Under the pieces are notes generated by a model. The model was not told the origin of the DNA, searched no databases, and was given only the letters and a program-made list of their open reading frames with translations. The position numbers and the translations under genes are program-made. Positions 16,717 through 25,442 of a stretch of DNA of 39,934 bases are shown here, in pieces; position 1 is the first letter of the stretch; each line of letters begins with the position of its first letter. Origin of the DNA: Clostridiales bacterium (GTDB lineage Bacteria; Bacillota; Clostridia; Lachnospirales; Lachnospiraceae); the NCBI GenBank assembly GCA_021204085.1, contig JAJPZY010000146.1, forward strand, positions 1 to 39,934, given 5' to 3'.

Positions 16717-17943
16717 ATGTATGAGAATGCGGAAATCATAGAGCGTGTGATTCTGGTTGCGGTCAGTGAACGCGACGGCGATGACACCGGGCATTCCCTG
16801 ACGGAGCTGGGTGAACTGGCGGCGACAGCGGGAGCTGAGGTGGTCGGCACACTGGTACAGAATCTGGACCGGGCGAATCCCGGCACCTATCTGGGTTCCG
16901 GTAAGATTGAGGAACTGAAGGACCTGATCTGGGAGCTGGATGCTACCGGTGTGGTTTGCGATGATGAACTGAAACCGATTCAGATGAAGAATCTGGAAGA
17001 GGCACTGGACACAAAGGTGATGGATCGAACCCTGCTGATTCTGGATATTTTTGCGGCCCGGGCAGCGACCAGTGAGGGAAAGCTGCAGGTAGAGCTTGCT
17101 CAGCTGAGGTACAGCCTGACACGTCTGACCGGTTTTGGGCGGTCTATGTCCCGTCTGGGCGGCGGCATCGGCACCCGCGGTCCGGGTGAAAAAAAGCTGG
17201 AGACCGACCGCAGGGTAATCCGCGAACGGGTCTCGCATCTGAAGCAGGAGCTTAAAGATGTGGTTCGTCACCGGGATCTTACGCGAAGCCGGCGTATGAA
17301 GAATCACACAAAGGTGGCAGCCATCGTGGGCTATACAAATGCGGGAAAATCTACGCTTTTGAATTCTTTGACAGATGCCGGTGTGTTTGAGGAGGACCAG
17401 CTTTTTGCAACGCTTGACCCGACAACACGTATGCTTGAGCTTTCGAATAATCAGCAGATTCTTCTGACGGATACGGTGGGATTTATCCGCAAGCTGCCGC
17501 ACCATCTTGTGGATGCGTTTAAAAGCACGCTTGAGGAAGCGAAATACGCAGACTTCATTATCCATGTTGTGGATGCGTCGAACCCGCACTGGGATGAGCA
17601 GATGCATGTGGTTTATCAGACCCTGCAGGATCTGGGGGTAACAGATAAAAAGATAATTACTCTCTTTAACAAATGTGACCGGCTTACCGGAGATGAGGTT
17701 TTTCAGGACTTTCGCGCGGACAGGACGCTTCGGATCTCGGCGAAGACCGGAGCCGGCCTTGAAGAGTTTCAGGCGATTCTGGAAAAGATGCTTCGCGCAG
17801 ATAAGGTGCTGCTCCGCCATACGTTTACTTATGATAAGGCCGGGGAAATCCAGCGAATCCGGAAATACGGGGAGCTGATTCAGGAGGAGTACCGGGAAGA
17901 TGGTATCTATGTGGAGGCATATGTTCCGGCAGATCTGATGTAA
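16717..17943 (+). CDS. hflX: Ribosome-associated GTPase HflX
   Basis: The 408-residue protein has the HflX N-terminal domain (NPGTYLGSGKIEELK, where the glycine-rich GSGK segment is typical), a helical linker with GGIGTRGPGEKKLETDRR, and a GTPase domain. G1 is GYTNAGKST (from residue 205), G3 is DTVGFIRKLPHHL, and G4 is NKCD. HflX rescues stalled or hibernating ribosomes by splitting them, and binds the 50S subunit. GAGGGAT upstream serves as ribosome site. It is probably transcribed separately from the lipoprotein gene, 37 bp upstream, or by read-through. Confidence 0.95.
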   Translation: MYENAEIIERVILVAVSERDGDDTGHSLTELGELAATAGAEVVGTLVQNLDRANPGTYLGSGKIEELKDLIWELDATGVVCDDELKPIQMKNLEEALDTKVMDRTLLILDIFAARAATSEGKLQVELAQLRYSLTRLTGFGRSMSRLGGGIGTRGPGEKKLETDRRVIRERVSHLKQELKDVVRHRDLTRSRRMKNHTKVAAIVGYTNAGKSTLLNSLTDAGVFEEDQLFATLDPTTRMLELSNNQQILLTDTVGFIRKLPHHLVDAFKSTLEEAKYADFIIHVVDASNPHWDEQMHVVYQTLQDLGVTDKKIITLFNKCDRLTGDEVFQDFRADRTLRISAKTGAGLEEFQAILEKMLRADKVLLRHTFTYDKAGEIQRIRKYGELIQEEYREDGIYVEAYVPADLM

Positions 17944-17972
17944 AAAAGATGATGAAAACCTGTAAAAAAGTA

Positions 17973-18001
17973 TTGACAGGGAAAAATGAATTTGGTATTA
18001 T
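17973..18001 (+). promoter_or_regulatory. Promoter of the tRNA-Leu pair
   Basis: A perfect TTGACA (17973-17978) and TATTAT (17996-18001) are 17 bp apart, 35 bp before the first tRNA. An overlapping TATAAT at 17999-18004 would give a 20-bp spacer and is less likely. Confidence 0.75.
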
Positions 18002-18035
18002 AATCGAGTCGTCGGAAATAAGGATGATGACGAAT

Positions 18036-18119
18036 GTGGAAGTGTCGGAACTGGCAGACGAGCAAGACTAAGGATCTTGTGACTTTCGAGTCGTGTGGGT
18101 TCAAGTCCCATCTTCCGCA
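18036..18119 (+). tRNA. tRNA-Leu (anticodon AAG)
   Basis: Acceptor strands GTGGAAG / CTTCCGC pair, with one T-G pair at position 2. The T-arm contains GGTTCAAGTCC, and the long variable arm (class II) fits leucine. The anticodon stem CAAGA/TCTTG encloses CTAAGGA, so the anticodon is AAG. An A at wobble position 34 is unusual for bacterial leucine tRNA. CCA is not encoded. Confidence 0.92.
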
Positions 18120-18167
18120 CTGGTTTGACACCCGCGGTTCAACGAGTGTTGAACAACAATTACATAT

Positions 18168-18252
18168 GCAGGAATGGCGGAATTGGCAGACGCGCACGGT
18201 TCAGGTCCGTGTGAGCATTGCGCTCATGAGGGTTCAAGTCCCTTTTCCTGCA
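18168..18252 (+). tRNA. tRNA-Leu (anticodon CAG)
   Basis: Acceptor strands GCAGGAA / TTCCTGC pair perfectly. The anticodon stem CACGG/CCGTG encloses TTCAGGT, giving anticodon CAG (reads CUG). A long variable arm and GGTTCAAGTCC T-arm confirm a class II leucine tRNA. CCA is not encoded. It is co-transcribed with the AAG isoacceptor 48 bp upstream. Confidence 0.93.
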
Positions 18253-18270
18253 CTGTTTGAACAGCAAGAG

Positions 18271-18312
18271 CCCTGGAACAGCGATTTCCAGGGTTTTCTG
18301 TTTGTTTTTTGT
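18271..18312 (+). terminator. Intrinsic terminator of the tRNA-Leu pair
   Basis: A perfect stem CCCTGGAA / TTCCAGGG (18271-18278 / 18286-18293) is followed by TTTTCTGTTTGTTTTTTG, a strong T-rich tract. Confidence 0.9.
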
Positions 18313-18387
18313 AAAAATAAAAAGGAAATTCCGGATTTTTGCCGAATATATATTTTAGAAGATTGATTGCAGTATGAGGATATATAT

Positions 18388-19395
18388 ATGACAATTCGGG
18401 AACAGTTGGAACTGAGAGAGCGGGAATATTTAAGCCCATTCGCTTCCCTGAGTGAGAATTCCAGGGGGCGGGATGCGGAAGAACCGCCGTGTGATATTCG
18501 CCCGGTTTATCAGAGAGACAGAGATCGGATCCTGCACAGCAAGTCTTTTCGCAGACTGAAGGATAAGACGCAGGTCTTTTTGTCGCCGAAAGGCGACCAT
18601 TATCGGACTCGTCTGACGCATGTGCTGGAGGTATCGCAGAATGCCAGGACGATCGCAAAAGCGCTTCGCCTGAATGAGGATCTGGTGGAGGCCATTGCGC
18701 TGGGGCATGATCTCGGTCATACCCCGTTCGGACATGCCGGGGAGCGGACGCTGGACCGGCTCTGCGAGGGCGGATTTAAGCATAATGTCCAGAGTGTCCG
18801 CATCGTAGAGAAGCTCGAAAAGGACGGTGAGGGCCTGAATCTGACCTGGGAGGTCCGGGATGGCATATTAAATCATAAGACGAGCGGCAATCCGGCCACG
18901 TTAGAAGGCGGGATTGTCCGATTGTCGGACAAGATTGCTTACGTGAACCATGATATTGATGATGCAATTCGCGCCCATGTGATGCGGGAGGAGGATATCC
19001 CAATCGAGTTGCGCCGTGTGCTTGGATTTACGACGAGAGAGCGGCTGAATACTCTGATTCATGATATTATTACCACCAGCCAGAACCGCAACGTGATTCG
19101 TATGTCGGATGAGGTGGAAGCCGCGCTGAAAAGGCTTCGGGCATTTATGTTTGAACATGTTTATACCAATCCGGTGGCCAAAGGCGAGGAAAAACGGGCG
19201 GAGGAGCTGTTGGAGCGGCTGTTCGAATATTATATGGAACATCCGGAGGAGATTTCGCAGACGAATTACCGTATGCTGGAGCTGGGCGAACCGAAAGACC
19301 GGATTATCTGCGATTATATTGCAGGCATGACAGATCAGTACGCAGTCGCAAAGTTTAACGCGATCTTTGTGCCGAAGCAGTGGCAGGTATACTGA
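18388..19395 (+). CDS. dgt: dGTPase-like HD-domain nucleotide triphosphohydrolase
   Basis: The 335-residue cytoplasmic protein is of the short dGTPase-like type. DRILHSKSFRRLKDKTQVF is followed by the HD metal site in TRLTHVLEVSQ and ALGHDLGHTPFGHAGE. Family members cleave dNTPs to nucleoside plus triphosphate and so control dNTP pools; substrate preference is not readable here. The ATG at 18388 follows GAGGA by 7 nt; a TTG at 18367 has no such site. It precedes dnaG and rpoD with 14 bp to the next gene, a common clostridial order linking dNTP control with replication. Confidence 0.92.
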   Translation: MTIREQLELREREYLSPFASLSENSRGRDAEEPPCDIRPVYQRDRDRILHSKSFRRLKDKTQVFLSPKGDHYRTRLTHVLEVSQNARTIAKALRLNEDLVEAIALGHDLGHTPFGHAGERTLDRLCEGGFKHNVQSVRIVEKLEKDGEGLNLTWEVRDGILNHKTSGNPATLEGGIVRLSDKIAYVNHDIDDAIRAHVMREEDIPIELRRVLGFTTRERLNTLIHDIITTSQNRNVIRMSDEVEAALKRLRAFMFEHVYTNPVAKGEEKRAEELLERLFEYYMEHPEEISQTNYRMLELGEPKDRIICDYIAGMTDQYAVAKFNAIFVPKQWQVY

Positions 19396-19409
19396 CAGGA
19401 AGGTACGAG

Positions 19410-21179
19410 ATGCCGTTCTATCCTGACGAACTCATAGAAGAAGTACGTTCCCGCAATGACATTGTGGACGTCATTTCCGGCTATGTGCGATTACAAAAAA
19501 AAGGCAGTACATATTTCGGACTCTGTCCTTTTCATAATGAAAAAACGCCGTCTTTTTCCGTTTCCCCGAATAAGCAGATGTATTATTGCTTCGGCTGCGG
19601 CGCCGGAGGAAATGTTCTCACTTTTGTCATGCAGTATGAGAATTTTACGTTTCAGGAGGCGATGCAGAGTCTGGCGGACCGTGCGGGCGTTACGCTGCCG
19701 AAGCAGGAGATGAGTACCGCGCAGCGGCGCGAATCGGATCGGCGCGCAAAGATCCTGGAGGTCAATAAAGTTGCGGCGGAGTATTTTTATCATTTGCTGC
19801 GGAGCCCGCAGGGAACGCATGCGCTGGAGTATTTTCAGAAGCGGGAATTGTCGGCACAGACGATGCAGCATTTTGGTCTGGGATATGCCAACAAATACAG
19901 CAATGATCTGTATCAGTATTTGAAAAAAAAGGGTTATTCTGACGAACTGTTAAGATACAGCGGCCTGGTAACGATTGATGAGGCGCGCGGCGGTTATGAC
20001 AAGTTCTGGAACCGGGCGATGTTTCCCATCATGGATGCCAATCACCGGGTCATCGGTTTCGGAGGCCGTGTGATGGGTGAGGGGGAGCCGAAGTATCTGA
20101 ACTCTCCGGAAACCATGGTTTTTGATAAGAGCCGGAACCTGTACGGACTGAATTTTGCAAGATCTTCCCGGAAACAGGGCATACTGCTCTGTGAAGGGTA
20201 TATGGACGTGATTGCTTTGCATCAGGCGGGCTTTGACAATGCGGTCGCGGCGCTGGGGACGGCGTTTACTTCCGGACATGCCAGCCTGTTAAAACGGTAT
20301 ACAAAGGAAGTATATCTTACCTTTGACAGCGACGGTGCCGGCGTCCGGGCGGCACTCCGTGCGATCCCGATTTTAAAAGAAGCCGGGCTTACCGCGAAAG
20401 TGATTGATATGAATCCATACAAGGATCCGGATGAGTTTATAAAGGCTCTGGGTGCGGAGGCGTATCAGGAGCGGATCGACGCGGCGGAAAACAGTTTTCT
20501 CTTTGAAATACGGATGCTGGAGCGGGAGTATGACCTGGCGGATCCGGAAAGCAAGACGGCGTTTTTCCGCAAAGTATCCGACCGCTTGCTGGAATTTCGG
20601 GAACCGTTGGAGCGGGAGAATTATATCGAGGCGCTGACACGGCGGTACCAGATCGGCTTTGAACAGCTGAAATCCATGGTAAATCATGCGGGTACCCGGC
20701 GCGGGATCGTCTCCGAGAGAAAACCGCTGAAATCCGGTATAAATGAGAATAAAAAGAAGGAAGACGGGATGAAAAAGTCCCAGCGGCTGCTCCTGACCTG
20801 GCTGATCGAGGAACCATCGCTTTTTGACCGGATTGAAAAATATATCAGCCCGGAGGATTTTACGGAGGAATTATATCGTGAGACGGCGAAAATCCTTTTT
20901 GACCAGCATGCCCGCGGGGCGGTGAATCCTGCGCAGATTGTCAGCATGTTTCCCGACGAGGAACAGCAGAGGGAGGTGGCGGCACTCTTTAACGCAAGGA
21001 TTGTATCGGTGGATGAGCAGCAGGGCAGAGAAAAAGCTTTAAACGAGACTGTGAGGCGGGTTAAGAAGAACAGCATTGAGTATCGTTCGCGTAATCTTGA
21101 CCCCACAGATATCGCGGGTTTGCAGAAAATCATCGAGGACAGGAAAAGCTTGGCAAACCTGCATATTTCTACTGATTAA
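19410..21179 (+). CDS. dnaG: DNA primase
   Basis: The 589-residue primase makes RNA primers at the replication fork. An N-terminal CHC2 zinc finger uses Cys39, His42, Cys60 and Cys63. The TOPRIM core includes LLCEGYMDVIALHQAGF and LTFDSDGAG. The C-terminal part (from about 440, after a Lys-rich linker) is the helicase-binding domain. The ATG at 19410 has AGGAAGG 6 nt upstream; a GTG at 19380 overlaps the dgt end and is less likely. It forms the macromolecular synthesis operon with rpoD. Confidence 0.97.
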   Translation: MPFYPDELIEEVRSRNDIVDVISGYVRLQKKGSTYFGLCPFHNEKTPSFSVSPNKQMYYCFGCGAGGNVLTFVMQYENFTFQEAMQSLADRAGVTLPKQEMSTAQRRESDRRAKILEVNKVAAEYFYHLLRSPQGTHALEYFQKRELSAQTMQHFGLGYANKYSNDLYQYLKKKGYSDELLRYSGLVTIDEARGGYDKFWNRAMFPIMDANHRVIGFGGRVMGEGEPKYLNSPETMVFDKSRNLYGLNFARSSRKQGILLCEGYMDVIALHQAGFDNAVAALGTAFTSGHASLLKRYTKEVYLTFDSDGAGVRAALRAIPILKEAGLTAKVIDMNPYKDPDEFIKALGAEAYQERIDAAENSFLFEIRMLEREYDLADPESKTAFFRKVSDRLLEFREPLERENYIEALTRRYQIGFEQLKSMVNHAGTRRGIVSERKPLKSGINENKKKEDGMKKSQRLLLTWLIEEPSLFDRIEKYISPEDFTEELYRETAKILFDQHARGAVNPAQIVSMFPDEEQQREVAALFNARIVSVDEQQGREKALNETVRRVKKNSIEYRSRNLDPTDIAGLQKIIEDRKSLANLHISTD

Positions 21180-21227
21180 GGAAACAATGATACTAAAAAA
21201 TACATATTTTCTGGAAGGATGAATACA

Positions 21228-22484
21228 ATGGCAGAAAAAAACGAGCAGAAGATGAAAGAGAATACAGAAACCAAGATGGCACAGCTTCAGAAAAAGCTTC
21301 CGGAGCTGCTGGCGCTTGCGAAGAAGAAGAAAAATATGCTGGAGTACCAGGAAGTCAGTGATTTCTTCAAGGATATGAACCTCAGCCCGGATGAGATTGA
21401 CCGTATTCTGGATTATCTGGAGGCCAATCACGTAGATGTTCTGCGGATGGCGGAAGATGATGATGAGATTCTGATCGATGACGAGGATAACGAGCCGGAT
21501 GTGGAGGTTGAGAAGATTGACCTGACTGTTCCCGATGGCGTCAGCCTCGAAGACCCGGTGCGCATGTATTTAAAAGAGATTGGTAAAGTTCCCCTTTTAA
21601 CTGCAGAAGAGGAGATTTTTCTGGCGAAGGAAATGGAGGATGGCGCCGTCGCTCAGGAGAAGATTGATATTCTGAAGGGACGCATGGAGAATGCCTCTGA
21701 GGAGGAGAAGGCAGAGCTGGAGGAGGAGATCCGCACGCAGTCTGAGATCGCTGAAAAAGGCGCTGATGCGAAAAAGCAGCTGGCAGAGGCCAATCTCCGT
21801 CTGGTCGTGAGTATTGCCAAGCGTTATGTGGGGCGGGGGATGCTTTTTCTTGACCTGATTCAGGAGGGAAATCTCGGCCTCATCAAGGCGGTGGAAAAGT
21901 TTGACTATCGAAAGGGATATAAGTTCAGTACCTACGCGACCTGGTGGATCCGTCAGGCGATTACCCGTGCAATTGCTGATCAGGCCAGGACCATCCGTAT
22001 TCCGGTGCATATGGTTGAGACCATCAATAAGCTGATCCGTGTCTCCCGTCAGCTCCTGCAGGAGCTGGGGCGTGAACCAACCCCGGAGGAGATTGCGGAG
22101 GAGATGAGTATGCCGGTGGAGAGAGTGCGTGAGATTTTAAAGATCTCCCAGGAGCCGGTATCCTTAGAGACCCCGATCGGTGAGGAGGAGGACAGCCATC
22201 TGGGTGATTTCATCCAGGATGACAATGTGCCGATTCCGGCGGACGCGGCAGCATTCACGCTGTTAAAAGAGCAGCTGGTGGAGGTGCTCGGTACGCTGAC
22301 CGAGCGTGAACAAAAAGTCCTGCGCCTGCGTTTCGGCCTGAATGACGGCCGAGCACGTACGTTGGAAGAAGTCGGTAAGGAATTTAACGTCACCCGTGAG
22401 CGCATTCGCCAGATTGAGGCGAAGGCGCTTCGAAAGCTGCGCCATCCGAGCCGCAGCCGGAAGCTGAAAGACTATCTGGACTAA
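21228..22484 (+). CDS. rpoD: Primary sigma factor of RNA polymerase (sigma A)
   Basis: The 418-residue housekeeping sigma factor directs core polymerase to TTGACA/TATAAT promoters like those seen in this window. Region 1.1 (about 1-70) is rich in Lys and acidic residues. Region 2 contains [19 protein letters not shown], region 3 [13 protein letters not shown], and region 4 ends with [19 protein letters not shown]. The second ATG (21228) is chosen because GGAAGG at 21213-21218 would be too close to the ATG at 21219. Confidence 0.97.
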   Translation: MAEKNEQKMKENTETKMAQLQKKLPELLALAKKKKNMLEYQEVSDFFKDMNLSPDEIDRILDYLEANHVDVLRMAEDDDEILIDDEDNEPDVEVEKIDLTVPDGVSLEDPVRMYLKEIGKVPLLTAEEEIFLAKEMEDGAVAQEKIDILKGRMENASEEEKAELEEEIRTQSEIAEKGADAKKQLAEANLRLVVSIAKRYVGRGMLFLDLIQEGNLGLIKAVEKFDYRKGYKFSTYATWWIRQAITRAIADQARTIRIPVHMVETINKLIRVSRQLLQELGREPTPEEIAEEMSMPVERVREILKISQEPVSLETPIGEEEDSHLGDFIQDDNVPIPADAAAFTLLKEQLVEVLGTLTEREQKVLRLRFGLNDGRARTLEEVGKEFNVTRERIRQIEAKALRKLRHPSRSRKLKDYLD

Positions 22485-22519
22485 GAGGGTGAATTATCTA
22501 AAGCTGTGGAAGGAGTACT

Positions 22520-23311
22520 TTGGGGAAACAAGATTTTTCTGTTAAGAATAATATAAAATTATCAGACCGGCTTCATGCTTTGGCAGATATGATATCTGCC
22601 GGGAACCGTCTTGCGGACATCGGCACCGATCATGGCTACATACCCATATGGCTTTGCATAAATGAGAGGATTCCGTCCGCTCTTGCGATGGACGTCAGAG
22701 TAGGACCGCTTTTCAGAGCGGAAACGCATATCCGGGAATACGGTCTGACCGACCGGATACAGACCCGTCTTTCCGACGGACTGGAAAACCTGGGTGAAAA
22801 TGAGGCGGATACGGTACTGATTGCCGGTATGGGCGGGCGCCTGATGCTGCGTATTTTGTCGGAAACTGCCGTCCCGGAGAGTGTGGCGGAACTAGTGCTT
22901 CAGCCGCAGTCAGATATCTTTTTGATCCGCCGCTGGGTTCGGGAACATGACTTTCGGATTGCAGAGGAGGATATGGTTGAGGAGGACGGAAAGTATTATC
23001 CGATGATGAAAGCGGTGCGGGCGGAATCGGTTTCTGAAAGTAGTAACGTCAGAAATGGCGGTGAGCCGGCGGCGTTGGCATTGTCTGACGAACAAAGAAC
23101 GAAACTGGAAGATCAGTTTGGCCCGGTGCTATTAAATAAACGCCATCCTGTTTTGCGGCGCTGGCTGGAAAAAGAACTGAAAACGACGGAAAACATCATT
23201 GTTCAGCTTGAGAAAAACAGTGAGAGGAATAGCAAAAGAATGTTTATTCGACGGCAGGAGCTGCTGCAAAAGAAAGCAGTATTATTAAATGCTCTGGAAT
23301 ATTACCGATAA
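22520..23311 (+). CDS. trmK: tRNA (adenine22-N1)-methyltransferase
   Basis: The 263-residue SAM-dependent enzyme methylates A22 in the D-loop of tRNA. Motif I is LADIGTDHGYIP, a later motif is LIAGMGGRLM, then LQPQSD and EEDGKYYPMMKA, all typical of TrmK. A C-terminal coiled coil (residues about 215-255) is also usual. The likely start is TTG, with GGAAGGAG only 3-4 nt upstream; no ATG exists before the conserved KLSDRLHALA segment, so the TTG is the only good choice. It follows rpoD by 35 bp, as in other Firmicutes. Confidence 0.9.
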   Translation: MGKQDFSVKNNIKLSDRLHALADMISAGNRLADIGTDHGYIPIWLCINERIPSALAMDVRVGPLFRAETHIREYGLTDRIQTRLSDGLENLGENEADTVLIAGMGGRLMLRILSETAVPESVAELVLQPQSDIFLIRRWVREHDFRIAEEDMVEEDGKYYPMMKAVRAESVSESSNVRNGGEPAALALSDEQRTKLEDQFGPVLLNKRHPVLRRWLEKELKTTENIIVQLEKNSERNSKRMFIRRQELLQKKAVLLNALEYYR

Positions 23312-23322
23312 TCTATTGCACA

Positions 23323-23457
23323 GGCGGTTGGAGGACTCAGCCAAAAAGTAAATGCATGCGTGTAAAAACAATTCAATAAAGGGCACTTTCCCGTGTCCTG
23401 TTTGAATTCGTTTTTGCAAGCATGTACGGAATACATGATCTGAGTCCTCTATCCGCC
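23323..23457 (+). ncRNA. 135-nt multi-tier hairpin between trmK and the nucleoside kinase
   Basis: The arms GGCGGTTGGAGGACTCAG (23323-23340) and CTGAGTCCTCTATCCGCC (23440-23457) pair in 17 of 18 positions. Inside, 23355-23376 pairs with 23402-23424 (CATGC, AAAAAC and AATTCAA blocks). At the top, GGGCAC / GTGTCC (23381-23386 / 23393-23398) closes a 6-nt loop. The result is one long rod with two bulged regions. No T-run follows, so it is not a simple terminator. It ends about 10 nt before the kinase ribosome site. It may be a cis-regulatory leader, a small RNA, or a MITE-like palindromic repeat. Confidence 0.55.
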
Positions 23458-23480
23458 GTCCAAAAAAAGGAGAAGAGGAC

Positions 23481-25175
23481 ATGTCTATTTTGACAATTCA
23501 CGGGCAGAAGCGGGAGTACCCGGCCGGCACTCCCTTTCAGGATATCGCCCGTACATACCAGCCGGAATACCCGGACGACATTCTCCTGGTTCGTTATCAG
23601 CAAAACCTCCGCGAACTTTTTAAGGAAGTGGAGGGTGACGGTGAACTGGAGTTTGTCACTGCTGCGGAGAAGTCCGGCCGAAGTACATACCGCAGGACGG
23701 TGACGCTGCTCATGGAAGCGGCGGCTCACGGACTGTACCGGGCCGATGATGCGGCAGGAACGGCGGGACACGATGCTGTCGGGCAGATTCGGGTAATTGT
23801 TCAGCATTCCATCGGAGCCGGATATTATTGTGAATTCCGTCAGGGGAAAGCCTGCCTGCCGGCGGACACGGCCCGTATTCAAGAGCTGAAAGGAAAAATG
23901 AAGGAACTGGTCAGACGGGATCTGCCTGTTTTAAAATATTCGGTTCGGACGCAGGATGCTGTCCGCTATTTTGAAGACTGTCAGCGGGAGGATAAGGCCA
24001 GCCTTTTTCGCTATCGGCGCAATTCCCGCGTGAACCTCTATGAGCTGGCCGGTTACCGCGACTATTATTACGGATATATGGCGCCATCCACCGGATATTG
24101 CAAGGCATTTGATCTGGTGCCATATCAGAAAGGGTTTATGCTGGTGTTTCCGGAACGGGATACACATATCGTGGCGGATTTTCATCCGATGGATAAGCTG
24201 TTTCGGACAATGGATGATGCCGCTGCCTGGGGGGAGAGCATGGGCGTCCGCACGATCGGAGATCTGAACAATGTGATCGCTGACGGCAGAATTCAGGATC
24301 TGGTACTGGTCCAGGAATCCTGGATGGAGCAGAAAATCGGCGATATCGCGGAACAGATTGCGGGAGATCTGCGTCGGAAAATCGTCCTGATCGCGGGACC
24401 GTCTTCTTCGGGAAAGACTACATTCTCCCACCGGCTGTCGATTCAGCTTACAGCTCAGGGACTGCGTCCTCATCCGATTTCCCTGGATGATTTCTATGTG
24501 AACCGGGAGGATACGCCGCTGGATGAAAACGGGGATTATGATTTTGAATGTCTGGAAGCGATTGACATTGCTTTGCTGAACCAGTGCCTGAGAGAACTGC
24601 TGGAAGGAAAGGCAGTCACCCTTCCGGTATTTAATTTCCGAACCGGGCACCGGGAGTGGCGGCAGCGCCCGCTTAAGATCAGAGACGGAGATGTGTTGGT
24701 TATCGAGGGCATTCACGGGCTGAATGAAAAGCTTACGGAGCAGCTGCCGAAAGAGAGTAAGTTTAAGATTTATATCAGTGCCCTGACGCATTTGAACATA
24801 GATTCTCAGAATAATCTTTCTACTACAGACACCCGGCTGTTCCGGCGCCTGGTACGGGATGCGAGGACACGGAACACAAATGCCAGGGAGACACTGGCGC
24901 GCTGGCCGAGCGTCCGCCGCGGGGAGGAGAAAAATATCTTTCCGTTTCAGGAAGAAGCAGATGTTATGTTCAATACGGCCTTGATTTATGAGCTTCCTGT
25001 GTTAAAATGTTATGCGGAACCGTTGCTGTTTTCCGTTGACAGGGGCTGTCCGGAGTTTGAGGAGGCGAAACGACTGCTGAAGATTCTGGATTATGCGCTT
25101 CCGGTTCCGGGAGAAAGCATCAGCCATAATTCAATATTGAGGGAATTTATGGGAGGAGGATGTTTCAACATCTAG
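23481..25175 (+). CDS. Nucleoside (uridine) kinase with TGS and tRNA-synthetase-like domains
   Basis: The 564-residue protein joins three parts. Residues 1-65 are a TGS-like domain (MSILTIHGQKREYPAGT). About 70-210 resembles the second additional domain of threonyl-tRNA synthetase (GAGYYCEF). About 280-490 is a phosphoribulokinase/uridine kinase domain with P-loop GPSSSGKT (306-313) and SLDDFYVNRED. Such proteins are annotated as nucleoside kinases; the natural substrate is probably uridine or cytidine. The ATG at 23481 follows AAGGAG with GAGGA closer in. The last residues are GGGCFNI. Confidence 0.9.
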   Translation: MSILTIHGQKREYPAGTPFQDIARTYQPEYPDDILLVRYQQNLRELFKEVEGDGELEFVTAAEKSGRSTYRRTVTLLMEAAAHGLYRADDAAGTAGHDAVGQIRVIVQHSIGAGYYCEFRQGKACLPADTARIQELKGKMKELVRRDLPVLKYSVRTQDAVRYFEDCQREDKASLFRYRRNSRVNLYELAGYRDYYYGYMAPSTGYCKAFDLVPYQKGFMLVFPERDTHIVADFHPMDKLFRTMDDAAAWGESMGVRTIGDLNNVIADGRIQDLVLVQESWMEQKIGDIAEQIAGDLRRKIVLIAGPSSSGKTTFSHRLSIQLTAQGLRPHPISLDDFYVNREDTPLDENGDYDFECLEAIDIALLNQCLRELLEGKAVTLPVFNFRTGHREWRQRPLKIRDGDVLVIEGIHGLNEKLTEQLPKESKFKIYISALTHLNIDSQNNLSTTDTRLFRRLVRDARTRNTNARETLARWPSVRRGEEKNIFPFQEEADVMFNTALIYELPVLKCYAEPLLFSVDRGCPEFEEAKRLLKILDYALPVPGESISHNSILREFMGGGCFNI

Positions 25176-25197
25176 GTAACGATTAAGATGTAATTAT

Positions 25198-25441
25198 GTT
25201 ACTATTCACGGTCCTTCACCTCACATGCGCAAAAGCAGCCGCTTGCGCGTCTGGCGCAGCAAAAGGCGCTTCTCATCTTTTTGCTTATGTGGGTGAAGTT
25301 CCTGCTTCACAGGCCTGATTGAGAATATCATCAGTCTCTTACGTGCGAGCACGACGAGACCTCAGATATTTTCAGCTGTGCATAAGTTCGATTACAAAAA
25401 TCGCAGATTTTTTATCTCACTAATCAACCGTGAATAGTAAC
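25198..25441. mobile_element. 244-bp MITE-like element with perfect 15-bp terminal inverted repeats
   Basis: The ends GTTACTATTCACGGT (25198-25212) and ACCGTGAATAGTAAC (25427-25441) are exact reverse complements. Inside are two further hairpins: CTTCACCTCACAT / ATGTGGGTGAAG (25214-25226 / 25287-25298), and AATATC-GTCTC / GAGAC-GATATT (25324-25338 / 25356-25370) capped by CGTGC/GCACG. There is no coding capacity. No clear target-site duplication flanks it. The right end touches the 5' end of rnpB. It may be a non-autonomous transposable element or a dispersed structured repeat. Confidence 0.65.
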
Positions 25442-25442
25442 T

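Noticed and set aside
23323-23457. 6S RNA
   Set aside because: The rod with bulges recalls 6S RNA, but it is shorter than usual, lies tight against a ribosome site and shows no recognisable 6S sequence, so the name is not supported.
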